Source: Streptomyces sp. NBC_01262
GTDB lineage: Bacteria; Actinomycetota; Actinomycetes; Streptomycetales; Streptomycetaceae
Assembly: GCF_036226365.1 (NCBI RefSeq)
Contig: NZ_CP108462.1
Span: forward strand, 7,100,501-7,164,500
DNA length: 64,000 bases
Reading direction: 5' to 3'
In this document: positions 8,899-16,167 of the stretch, piece after piece
How the letters are laid out: the number at the start of each line of letters is the position of its first letter
How positions within the stretch are numbered: position 1 is the stretch's first letter
Translations under genes and position numbers: made by a program
Notes under the pieces: generated by a model
Told to the model about the DNA's origin: nothing
What the model saw: only the letters and a program-made list of their open reading frames with translations
Database searches by the model: none

Positions 8899-9291
8899 CG
8901 TACTGCCTCCTGAAGTGGGTTGGGGCAGGGGCGGTGCGGGTGCGTTGGCTTGTCGGCCGAGATGACCATGGCTTGAGGTGTGCGCGACAACAAGGGGTTC
9001 CTGGCAATGCAGACCGCTGCTTTGCCGCGCCAATTCCGTTGCGAGGGACGTGTATTGCAGTTGCTTGGGGCAACTCACAGAAACGTCCGCACCAGGGTTA
9101 AGCAGGGTTCAGGCCGCATGCGGCGGGCCCTGCGGATTCGGTTGCGATCCAGGGGCGCGTGGGGGTCCCCCCGGCCGAAGGCTGGGGGAGAACGGAGCGA
9201 CCAGCCCGCCACCGCCGGTGGATTTCGCACGGACCGGCAGTGGCAGCCGCCCAGATCAGGCTGCGGCCTCCGGCCGCTACGCTTTCGCCCT
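8899..9291. other. Intergenic region, S53 protease / EI24 gene
   Basis: A 393-bp divergent promoter region. It holds the strong ribosome binding site of the S53 gene (8906-8911) and, at about 9166-9190, a GC hairpin of the CCCCC-GGCC-gaa-GGC-GGGGG type. No supported gene is seen. Confidence 0.5.
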
Positions 9292-10086
9292 ATGCGAGAT
9301 CTTGCGGCAGGCATACGACACCTGGCGGACGGCCAGCGCTGGGTCCTCCGGCACGGCCGGTGGTTCGGCTTCGGACTGCTGCCCGCCCTGATCACCCTCG
9401 TCGGCTACGCCGCCGCCCTGGTCGTGCTCGCCTTCTGGGCCGACGACGCCACCACCTGGGCCACCCCCTTCGCCGACGGCTGGAGCTCCCCCTGGCAGGG
9501 CCTCTTCCGCGGCCTGCTCACCGCCGTGCTCTTCGGCGGCGGCCTGCTGCTCGCGGTGCTCACCTTCGCCGCGGTGACCCTGCTGGTCGGCCAGCCCTTC
9601 TACGAGTCCCTCGCCGAGCGGGTCGACGTGACGGAGGGCGGCGCCCCGGACGCCCCCGACATACCGCTGTGGCGGGAGCTGTGGCTGTCGCTGCGGGACA
9701 GCCTGCGGGTGCTGGTGCGCGTGGTGGCGTGGGGCATCGCGCTCTTCGCCCTGGGCTTCATCCCGTTCGTCGGCCAGACCGTCGTGCCCGTCGTCGGCTT
9801 CTGCGTATCGGGGTTCTTCCTCGCCCTGGAGCTCACCGCGGTCGCCTTCCAGCGCCGCGAGGTGCCGCTGCGCGAGCGCCTGCGGCTGCTGCGCGGGCGG
9901 ATGATGCTCACCCTCGGCTTCGGTGTGCCGCTGGTGCTGCTCTTCCTGGTGCCGCTGCTCGCCGTGTTCGCGATGCCGGGTGCGGTGGCCGGCGCGACCC
10001 TCCTCGTACGGGATCTGCTGCCGGCGCAGGAGGAAACCCCGGAGCCGGTACCTGCTCCGGGGCTGCCCGACTTCCGTAAGGACTGA
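9292..10086 (+). CDS. EI24 domain-containing membrane protein
   Basis: A 264-residue integral membrane protein with about four to five hydrophobic segments (roughly 20-50, 70-105, 140-190 and 210-245) and a Pro-rich cytoplasmic tail. The pattern, with GQPFYESLAERVD in the first half and LLRGRMMLTLGFGVPL in the second, matches the EI24/CysZ-like family. CysZ members take up sulfate. The actinobacterial versions have no proven role, so no substrate is assigned. The ATG at 9292 is used because it starts directly before the first conserved segment. The gene ends immediately against the convergent dioxygenase gene, with no spacer. Confidence 0.72.
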   Translation: MRDLAAGIRHLADGQRWVLRHGRWFGFGLLPALITLVGYAAALVVLAFWADDATTWATPFADGWSSPWQGLFRGLLTAVLFGGGLLLAVLTFAAVTLLVGQPFYESLAERVDVTEGGAPDAPDIPLWRELWLSLRDSLRVLVRVVAWGIALFALGFIPFVGQTVVPVVGFCVSGFFLALELTAVAFQRREVPLRERLRLLRGRMMLTLGFGVPLVLLFLVPLLAVFAMPGAVAGATLLVRDLLPAQEETPEPVPAPGLPDFRKD

Positions 10087-10872
10087 TCAGCTGTCGACGC
10101 CGAGCGTCAGCGTCCCGGTGTAGCCGGCGCTGGTGGAGCCGCTGAGGGTCAGCAGGCCGTCCTGGGCGCCTCCGCCGCCGTAGATGCTGTCCTGGCTGAG
10201 CGTGGTGCGGGTGACCGTGTTCGTCGAGTACGGGGAGATCTTGGCGACCGCTGTGGTCACCGTCTCGTTGAAGAACAGCTGGCCGGTGTTGACCACCGTT
10301 CCGCCGGTGTACTTGCCGTTGGAGACGGTGACGCCGGTGTGCACCTTGAGGTGGATGTGGATGGCCCGGCCCCGGTACCAGCCCGGGTAGATCGTGGTGA
10401 TCGTCGCCAGGCCGCTGGAGTTGGTCAGCACGCCGCCCCGGAGGAAGGTGCCGTCGTCCGCCTCGCTGTGGCCGTTGGCGCCGACGAACCCGGAGTACTC
10501 GCCGAGCGCGTCGCAGTGCCAGATCTCGACCAGGGCGTTGGGCAGGACCGCGCACGTACTGCTGTCGACGACCGTGAGGTTGAGTACGAGCTTCAGGCCC
10601 GCCTTGCCCTCCGTCACGTCCGACCGGACGAGAGCGACATCGAGGTAGTAGGGGCCCTCGGTGACCTCGGAGAACAGCGTGCACACGGCCGCGGCCGCCG
10701 CCGGAGCGGCCTCCGCGGCCTCCGCGGCTGCCGGGGCCGCGGCGGCGGCTCCCGTTGACGCGGAGGTGAGACCGGCGGCGCCGAGGCCGATGACTGCCGC
10801 CGCGGTGGTGCCGGCGGCGAGGATGCTGCGGCGGCTGTGCGCCGCGTCCTGCGGTGTGGGGGTGTCTGTCAT
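10087..10872 (-). CDS. Exported intradiol ring-cleavage dioxygenase-like protein (1)
   Basis: A 261-residue protein with a Tat-type signal (HSRRSILAAG plus hydrophobic segment) and an Ala-rich linker. The catalytic fold of protocatechuate/catechol intradiol dioxygenases follows. The non-heme Fe(III) ligands are seen: Tyr in VTEGPYYLD region, Tyr in WHCDALGEYSGF, and the Tyr-His-His set in YPGWYRGRAIHIHLKVH. Known members cleave catechols. Extracellular Streptomyces versions acting on lignin-like catechols have been described, but the substrate here is unknown. A close paralogue lies at 15027-15938. ATG at 10872 is chosen; a GTG two codons upstream is possible. Confidence 0.82.
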   Translation of the reverse strand: MTDTPTPQDAAHSRRSILAAGTTAAAVIGLGAAGLTSASTGAAAAAPAAAEAAEAAPAAAAAVCTLFSEVTEGPYYLDVALVRSDVTEGKAGLKLVLNLTVVDSSTCAVLPNALVEIWHCDALGEYSGFVGANGHSEADDGTFLRGGVLTNSSGLATITTIYPGWYRGRAIHIHLKVHTGVTVSNGKYTGGTVVNTGQLFFNETVTTAVAKISPYSTNTVTRTTLSQDSIYGGGGAQDGLLTLSGSTSAGYTGTLTLGVDS

Positions 10873-10987
10873 GAACACGGAAACTTAGGCTCGAAAGCTG
10901 TGGATTACGTATCAGCGGACTGTGCGTTTCCTGGACGGCGCGATCTGGCTGAATTCCGGCGCCCGCGGCTCCTGGGCGCTGCCCCTT

Positions 10988-11072
10988 CAGCCCGTCCGGG
11001 CGGTCGCGCGGGTGTCGCTGCGGTGCCGTCGGTCGGGGTTGCCGGTTCCGTCCTCAAGCGCCGGACGGGCTG
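10988..11072. repeat. Inverted repeat built from interspersed element ends
   Basis: CAGCCCGTCCGG (10988-10999) and CCGGACGGGCTG (11061-11072) are perfect 12-bp inverted arms. They equal the terminal module of the interspersed repeat seen at 11.33 and 32.5 kb. Confidence 0.6.
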
Positions 11073-11180
11073 GGTTGGCCTGGGGTCGGGGCCACCACCG
11101 GGGATCTCTCCTCGGCGCTCGCGACTCTGGTCGGCCCGATACCTGCCCGGGATCCTCGCTCGTCGCGCTGCGGGAGAACC

Positions 11181-11318
11181 CCGGCATGTCCCCTCCCGGC
11201 CGGAGCGGCAGCATAGGGCCCGGCGGCTGGAGGCCGGCGCAGCGGTCCGATGCCAGCGAAGCGCCCGCGAGGGCCGCACGGGGAAAAGGGGCCCCCGGCA
11301 TGTCCCCTCCCGGCCGGA
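11181..11318. repeat. 24-bp direct repeat
   Basis: The same 24 bases beginning CCGGCATGTCCCCTCCCGGC occur at 11181-11204 and 11295-11318, 114 bp apart. This indicates a local duplication in the gene-poor region. Confidence 0.65.
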
Positions 11319-11330
11319 AGCGTTCACTTC

Positions 11331-11440
11331 AGCCCGTCCGGCGTTTGAGGACGCGCCCGGAGGGCGTTCGGGGGTCCGGGGGCGCAGCCCCTGGCGGGTC
11401 CGGGCGGAGCCCGGTTTCGGGAAGGGGCGGGGTGGGGGAG
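11331..11440. repeat. Interspersed GC-rich repeat, copy B (inverted)
   Basis: It begins AGCCCGTCCGGCGTTTGAGG and ends TTTCGGGAAGGGGCGGGGTG, the reverse complement of copy A order with extra internal GC-rich bases. Confidence 0.7.
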
Positions 11441-11596
11441 ATCCCCATCGGGCCGCAGCCGCCGACGCACCCGCAACCACCCACCCAGCCGGGGCGCGGG
11501 CGAAGCGCCCGTGAGGACCGGGCGAAGGGATAGGGCGGCACCGTACCGATAGGGCCACCGATGACCAGCCCATGCCCGCCGCCGCGCTCTTCCTGA

Positions 11597-11764
11597 CCGG
11601 CGGTCACCTCGCGTGGGCCCGGACTCCCGGACCAGGTGGTCTACCGCAGTCCCGTCTCCACGGCGGACTCACTGCGCTGGATCTTCTCCGACTGCCAGGA
11701 GCCGCCCGAGTCCCCGTACTTCGGGGAGTCGTTCCTCTGGACGGCGCTCTTCCGTAAGTCCTAG
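11597..11764 (+). pseudogene. Possible decayed C-terminal gene fragment
   Basis: A short open stretch ends at TAG 11764 and reads like the end of a globular protein: DQVVYRSPVSTADSLRWIFS, then DCQEPPESPYFGESFLWTAL, then FRKS. A TGA at 11594-11596 closes the frame upstream, and no good ribosome binding site is present. A GTG at 11636 could give 42 residues. I do not recognise the family. The composition is protein-like, unlike the repeats before it, so a truncated or frameshifted relic is the best reading. Its stop codon overlaps that of the convergent Clp-N gene (CTAG). Confidence 0.35.
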
Positions 11765-12480
11765 TCGCTGAGAGCGGCCAGTGCGGCGGTGACGTTCTCC
11801 GAGGCGGCGGCCTTGTCGATGCCGAGGTCGGCGAGGACGCCGGTGCCGTCCTCCTGTTCCAGCAGGGCGAGCAGGATGTGCTCGGTGCCGACGTAGTTGT
11901 GGCCCATGCGCAGGGCCTCGCGGAAGGTGAGTTCGAGCGCCTTCTTGGCCCCTTGGTCGAAGGGGATGAGGGCGGGCAACTGCTCGGCGGCCGGCGGGAG
12001 GGCGGCGGTGACGGTCTGCCGGACGGTGTCGAAGGTGACGCCCTGGGCGAGGATCGCCTTGGCGCCGAGACCGTCGGGTTCGCTGAGGAGGCCGAGGACG
12101 AGGTGCTCGGGGGTGATCTCGGCGTTGCTCGCCGTACGGGCTTCTTCCTGGGCGGCCACGACGACCTTGCGGGCGCGCGGGGTGTAGCGGCTGAACCCCT
12201 GGCTCGGGTCGAGGTCGTTCTCGGAGAGCTCGCCGGGGCCGGGGGCCTTGGGGACGAAGCGCTTCTGGGCGGCCTGCTTGCTGACGCCCATGCTGCGGCC
12301 GATGTCGGTCCAGGAGGCGCCGGAGCGGCGGGCCTGGTCGACGAAGTGGCCGATGAGGTGGTCGGCCACGTCGCCGAGGTGGTCGGCGGCGATGACGGCG
12401 TCCGAGAGCTGGTCGAGAGCGTCGGTGTGGACCTTCTTGATGGCGTCGATGAGGTCGTCGAGCCGGATCTGGTTCGTCAT
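11761..12480 (-). CDS. HTH plus double Clp N-domain protein
   Basis: A 239-residue soluble protein. Residues about 1-80 contain a helix-turn-helix (SWTDIGRSMGVSKQAAQKRF). Residues about 95-165 and 175-238 are two Clp_N (ClpA/ClpC adaptor-binding) repeats, with EITPEHLVLGLLSE and NYVGTEHILLALLEQ as their signatures. No AAA+ ATPase domain follows, so it is not an unfoldase. Stand-alone Clp N-domain proteins are thought to act as regulators or decoys of the Clp protease; here the HTH suggests a DNA-binding protein that senses Clp adaptors or clients. The promoter side carries three GTTGACG/CGTCAAC elements, which could be its own operator. It lies 32 bp downstream of a VOC gene on the same strand. 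Confidence 0.8.
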   Translation of the reverse strand: MTNQIRLDDLIDAIKKVHTDALDQLSDAVIAADHLGDVADHLIGHFVDQARRSGASWTDIGRSMGVSKQAAQKRFVPKAPGPGELSENDLDPSQGFSRYTPRARKVVVAAQEEARTASNAEITPEHLVLGLLSEPDGLGAKAILAQGVTFDTVRQTVTAALPPAAEQLPALIPFDQGAKKALELTFREALRMGHNYVGTEHILLALLEQEDGTGVLADLGIDKAAASENVTAALAALSD

Positions 12481-12484
12481 GCGA

Positions 12485-12529
12485 CAACCTTAGGTTGACG
12501 CTCCTCGTATCGTCAACCCGAAGTTGACG
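12485..12529. promoter_or_regulatory. Triple GTTGACG operator upstream of Clp-N/HTH gene
   Basis: The palindrome CAACCTTAGGTTG (12485-12497) is followed by GTTGACG (12494-12500), CGTCAAC (12511-12517) and GTTGACG (12523-12529). The last two are a perfect inverted repeat with a 5-bp spacer. The cluster overlaps the 3' end of the VOC gene. Confidence 0.55.
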
Positions 12530-12908
12530 ATCCGTCCTCGAAAAGACAGAAGGGGTGCCCCGCCGGGTCGAAGAGCACCCGGACGTCCTCCTGCGGCTGG
12601 AAGGCGGCCGGCCGCGCGCCCACGGCCACCGCGTGCGCCACGGCGGCGTCCAGGTCGTCGACGCGGATGTCCAGGTGCAGCATCTTCTGCTGCGCGCCGG
12701 GCTGTTCGGGCCAGACCGGGGGTACGTACGCCGCCTCGGACTGGAAGGACAGACCGGTGCCGCCGTCGGGGCAGCGCATCAGGACCCAGCCCGGCTCGCT
12801 CTCGGTCACGGGCCAGCCCAGGAGGCGGCCGTAGAAGTCCGCGAGGACATGGGCATCAGGGCAGTCGAGAACGACTGTCCTGAGGGCGAATCGCGGGGCT
12901 GCGGCCAT
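12513..12908 (-). CDS. VOC (glyoxalase/bleomycin-resistance fold) protein
   Basis: A 131-residue protein of the vicinal oxygen chelate superfamily with two beta-alpha-beta-beta-beta units: LRTVVLDCPDAHVLADFYGR near the start and LDIRVDDLDAAVAHAVAVGA in the middle. It ends in HPFCLFED, where the Glu is a usual metal ligand. Family members are lyases, dioxygenases or drug-binding proteins, and no substrate can be named. The ATG at 12908 has only a weak ribosome binding site. The gene is followed closely by the Clp-N/HTH gene. Confidence 0.75.
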   Translation of the reverse strand: MAAAPRFALRTVVLDCPDAHVLADFYGRLLGWPVTESEPGWVLMRCPDGGTGLSFQSEAAYVPPVWPEQPGAQQKMLHLDIRVDDLDAAVAHAVAVGARPAAFQPQEDVRVLFDPAGHPFCLFEDGSSTSG

Positions 12909-12918
12909 GCGGGCCAGG

Positions 12919-14787
12919 TTACGCGTCCTGCCAGTAGAGGGCCGGGCGCGGACCGGAAGTGGCGCTGCTGCGCTGGGCGGGGAGGAAGGCGGGCGGGACC
13001 TCGGCGGCGGCGTCGGGGTAGAAGACCGCGGTCTCCTGGACGGAGGACTGGTTGACGGGCTGGACCTGTGCCTGGGGGTCCTGGGCGTAGGCGGCGCTCG
13101 GCTGGCCGGGGGCCCGCCGCGGTTGCTGCTGCGGCCGCGGCTGCTGGACCTGGACCTGGGGCTGCTGCTGCGGCTGTGCTTGTGGAGGCATTTGCTGCTG
13201 CATCTGCGGCTGTTGCTGGGGCTGCTGCGGAGCCTGCTGTTGGGCCTGCTGCTGTGGCTGGGCGTAGGCCGCCTGCTGGGGCTGCTGCTGCACCTGCTGC
13301 TGCACCTGCGGCTGGGCCTGCTGGATCTGCTGCGGTTGCTGTTGCTGCTGGACGGCGTACTGCGGCTGGCCCTGCGGCTCGGCGTACTGGGCCTGGTACT
13401 GCGGCTGGAGCTGGGCCTGAGACTGGGGCTGGCCGACGACCTGGGCGGCGTACATCGGCGCCGCCTGCTCCTGCTGCGGGGGCTGGGTCGGGTAGCGGGC
13501 GGCGACGGGCTCGGGCTGCGGCTGGGCGGCGTACAGGGCGGCCGGCTCGGAGGCCGGGGCGAGCGGGGTGGCGGGCTTCTCCGGGGCCTGGGCCGGGGGG
13601 ACCAGCTGGGTCTGGCCGCCCATACTGGGTGGGGCGGCGTACCAGGTGCTGCCGTACAGGACCGTGCTCAGTCCGGTGAGCAGGCGCTGGACGTCGGGCT
13701 GGGAGCGGACGACCAGGCGCATGAAGCGGCTGCTGCTGCCGAGTTTGTTGCCGCATTCGCGGGTGAGGACGCCGTGTTCGGCCAGGAGGCGGTCGCGCAG
13801 TATGCCGCCCTCGACGCCGTCGGGGAGCTTGACGAAGACGAAGTTGCCCTGGGAGGGGTAGACCGTCATGCCGGGCAGGGCGGCGAGCTGCCAGATCATC
13901 TCCTGGCGGTCGCGGCTGAGCATGCGCAGGCTGGCCGCGTACTCCTGCCGGTACTCCTTGATCATGAAGACGACGACCTCGGCGAAGGAGTTGAGGTTCC
14001 ACTTCGGCACGGCCTTGCGGATCTTCCCGGCTATGGCCGGGTTGGCGACCATGTAGCCGAAGCGGATGCCGTGGAGGCCGAAGTTCTTGCCGAGGCTGCG
14101 CAGGACGACGACATTCGGCCGCAGCGCGGCCTCGTCGGCGACGCTGGGGAAGGACTCGGCGTCGACGAAGTCCATGAACGACTCGTCGACGACCACGAGA
14201 TCGAGGTCGGACAGGGCGTCGAGCATGGCGATGACCGCGTGGCGGGGGAGGTAGCCGCCGTCGGGGTTGTTGGGGTTGCAGATGACGGCGGTACGGGAGC
14301 CGCGGGCGCGTATGAAGGAGATGAACGCGGCCGGGTCGAGGGCGAAGCCCTGCTGTTCCGGGAGCAGGAACATGTCGACGCGCTTGCCGGTCTCCATCGG
14401 CTGGTCGGTCCAGCGGCCGAAGGTGGGGATCGGGATGGCCAGGCTCTCGCGGACCAGCAGGTGGTCGATCCAGGTGATGAGTTCGGTCGAGCCGTTGCCC
14501 ATCGCCACGGTCTGCGGGTTGAGCCCCAGGGTGCTGCTCAGCTCCTGGATGGTGGTGTCCGCGCCGCTCGGGTAGTACGTGAGTATGTCGCGCAGCCGCC
14601 CGCTGAGCCGCTCGAACATCGCGGGCGTGGGGAAGTACGGGTTGCACGGGATGCAGAAGTCCACGATGTTGCTGTTGCCGCCGGTGGCGCGGTCCAGCGC
14701 GAAGAACGACGGGCTGTGTGCGGTGCTCGAGCGGAAGAGCTCAAGAGCGCTGGCGGCATTAGCGGCGTTGCCGACTGCAACAGTCAC
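12919..14787 (-). CDS. PLP class I/II aminotransferase with Gln-rich C-terminal tail
   Basis: A 622-residue protein. Residues about 1-400 form a complete fold-type I aminotransferase of the HisC/CobD group: ICNPNNPDGG, VVVDESFMDF, the PLP Lys in RSLGKNFGLHGIRFGY and the terminal FMRLVVR. Residues about 420-600 are low-complexity Pro/Gln/Ala sequence with long Gln runs, and the last 20 residues are ordered-looking. The GTG at 14787 has GGAGG 7 bases upstream, which fixes the start; the open frame continues further but is not coding-like. The reaction is probably transfer of an amino group, or decarboxylation, on a phosphorylated or keto substrate, but the substrate is not known. The tail resembles intrinsically disordered prion-like segments. 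Confidence 0.82.
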   Translation of the reverse strand: MTVAVGNAANAASALELFRSSTAHSPSFFALDRATGGNSNIVDFCIPCNPYFPTPAMFERLSGRLRDILTYYPSGADTTIQELSSTLGLNPQTVAMGNGSTELITWIDHLLVRESLAIPIPTFGRWTDQPMETGKRVDMFLLPEQQGFALDPAAFISFIRARGSRTAVICNPNNPDGGYLPRHAVIAMLDALSDLDLVVVDESFMDFVDAESFPSVADEAALRPNVVVLRSLGKNFGLHGIRFGYMVANPAIAGKIRKAVPKWNLNSFAEVVVFMIKEYRQEYAASLRMLSRDRQEMIWQLAALPGMTVYPSQGNFVFVKLPDGVEGGILRDRLLAEHGVLTRECGNKLGSSSRFMRLVVRSQPDVQRLLTGLSTVLYGSTWYAAPPSMGGQTQLVPPAQAPEKPATPLAPASEPAALYAAQPQPEPVAARYPTQPPQQEQAAPMYAAQVVGQPQSQAQLQPQYQAQYAEPQGQPQYAVQQQQQPQQIQQAQPQVQQQVQQQPQQAAYAQPQQQAQQQAPQQPQQQPQMQQQMPPQAQPQQQPQVQVQQPRPQQQPRRAPGQPSAAYAQDPQAQVQPVNQSSVQETAVFYPDAAAEVPPAFLPAQRSSATSGPRPALYWQDA

Positions 14788-15026
14788 GGCGGGACCTCCA
14801 AGGTCAAGGGCCGCGCTGCGGTACGCACGACCCGTTACTTCCCCCGCCCTCCGATCAAGAGGGTGCACCATAGTCACCCACACGTGGGGTGCATGTTGCA
14901 ATTGGGAGACAGGGGAAGCACGGATCGGCTAAGGTGACGAGTTCTCTTCTTTATCGCGTCCTTATTCGACCGAGGTCAGACGGTTTTGAGGGGTCTTCAG
15001 CCCGTCGCTCGCCCAACTGGACTCGC

Positions 15027-15938
15027 TCAGCTGGACTCGCTCGCACTCGCGCTGGCGCTCGCGGTGTCCGTCGGCGCGCCGGACGGCGGCTCGCCGGTGG
15101 GGCCGCCGCTGGGCGGGGTGCCGCCGCCGCCCGTGCTGGTCGCGGTGGAGTCCACGCCGACGGTGATGCAGGCCGTGTAACCGTTCTTGGCCTTCTTGCC
15201 CTTCGCCTTGATGGTCAGCAGACCCGAGCTCACGCCGGCGTCGTCGTAGACGGAGTCGTCGGCCAGCAGGGTCTCCGCGGTGGTGTTCTCCGAGTACGGG
15301 GACAGCGCCTGGACGGTGGCGTTGATGTCCGGGTCGAAGAAGAGCTGACCGGTGTGGCAGATGGTGCCGCCGCTGTAGGTGCCGTCCTCAAGGGTCTGGC
15401 CGATGTGCACGCGCATGTGGACGTGGACGGCGCGGGAGACGTAGTGGCCGGGCCAGATCGAGGTGATGTGCACCTTGCCGTCGCTGTCGGTGACGTAACC
15501 GCCGCGCAGGAAGGTGCCGTTGTCGTCCTCGGTGTGGCCGTTGCCGCCCACGAAGCCGGAGTACTCACCGAGGTGGTCGCAGTGCCAGAGCTCGACGAGC
15601 GCGTTGTTCAGCGGTTCGCAGTCGTTGGCGACGTCCAGGACGGTGAAGGTGTACTTGATCTCGACGCCGGGCTTGTCCTCGCTGATGTCGCGGCGGACCA
15701 GTGCTCCGTCGAGGGAGTACGGGCCCTCGGTCACCTCGGCGGTGAGGGTGTAGCAGGCGTCGCTGGTGGAGGTGGCGGTCGCGGTGGCGTCCGCCGTGGT
15801 CTCCTCGGAGGTCGTGGTGCCCGCGAACGCCGCGCCGGTCACAGCCAGACCGGCCACGGCGGCCGCGGCGGAACCTCCGACAACCACCCGGCGGCGGCTG
15901 ATGGTGCTTCCGGCTTTGTGTTTGGGGTTATCTGTCAT
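15027..15938 (-). CDS. Exported intradiol ring-cleavage dioxygenase-like protein (2)
   Basis: A 303-residue paralogue of the protein at 10087-10872. It has a Tat signal (ISRRRVVVGG plus hydrophobic core) and a Thr/Ala linker. The Fe(III) ligand motifs are VTEGPYSLDG, WHCDHLGEYSGF and WPGHYVSRAVHVHMRVH. Its C-terminus adds a Gly/Pro/Ser tail ending in ASASASESS, absent from copy 1. Cleavage of an extracellular catechol is the family expectation; the substrate is unknown. ATG at 15938 is placed directly before the Tat motif region. Confidence 0.83.
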   Translation of the reverse strand: MTDNPKHKAGSTISRRRVVVGGSAAAAVAGLAVTGAAFAGTTTSEETTADATATATSTSDACYTLTAEVTEGPYSLDGALVRRDISEDKPGVEIKYTFTVLDVANDCEPLNNALVELWHCDHLGEYSGFVGGNGHTEDDNGTFLRGGYVTDSDGKVHITSIWPGHYVSRAVHVHMRVHIGQTLEDGTYSGGTICHTGQLFFDPDINATVQALSPYSENTTAETLLADDSVYDDAGVSSGLLTIKAKGKKAKNGYTACITVGVDSTATSTGGGGTPPSGGPTGEPPSGAPTDTASASASASESS

Positions 15939-16167
15939 GGTCACGGACGCTACTGACGCGGTCTGTGAGTGCCGCCTCACTGACCTGTGGATTCCGTGAG
16001 AGGCAGGGGGAGTTACCGCTCGGTAAAGACTGGTGTTCCCACCGTTGACGGCGGTGGTCCGGCAAGCGTTTGCTAAGCGTTGGCATGCTCCGAACAGGGT
16101 TTGCTGCTGCCACCGGTAACACCCCCCCCAGGTACCACTGGCACCCCCGACAGAGAGAGTCCCCCTC

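Larger units (their letters stand above)
10873..11596. other. Gene-poor repeat-rich intergenic region
   Basis: About 720 bp without a credible gene. It contains inverted 12-bp arms (10988-11072), a 24-bp direct repeat (11181-11204 and 11295-11318) and the inverted interspersed repeat copy B (11331-11440). Open frames here are low complexity from the repeats. Confidence 0.65.

Noticed and set aside
10905..11607. Several overlapping frames in both strands of the repeat-rich region
   Set aside because: All consist of Pro/Arg/Gly translations of the interspersed repeats, with no ribosome binding site or family match.
12907..14937. Leucine-rich plus-strand frame resembling a membrane protein
   Set aside because: It is the complement of the Gln/Pro-rich tail and aminotransferase; CAG/CTG complementarity produces Leu runs.
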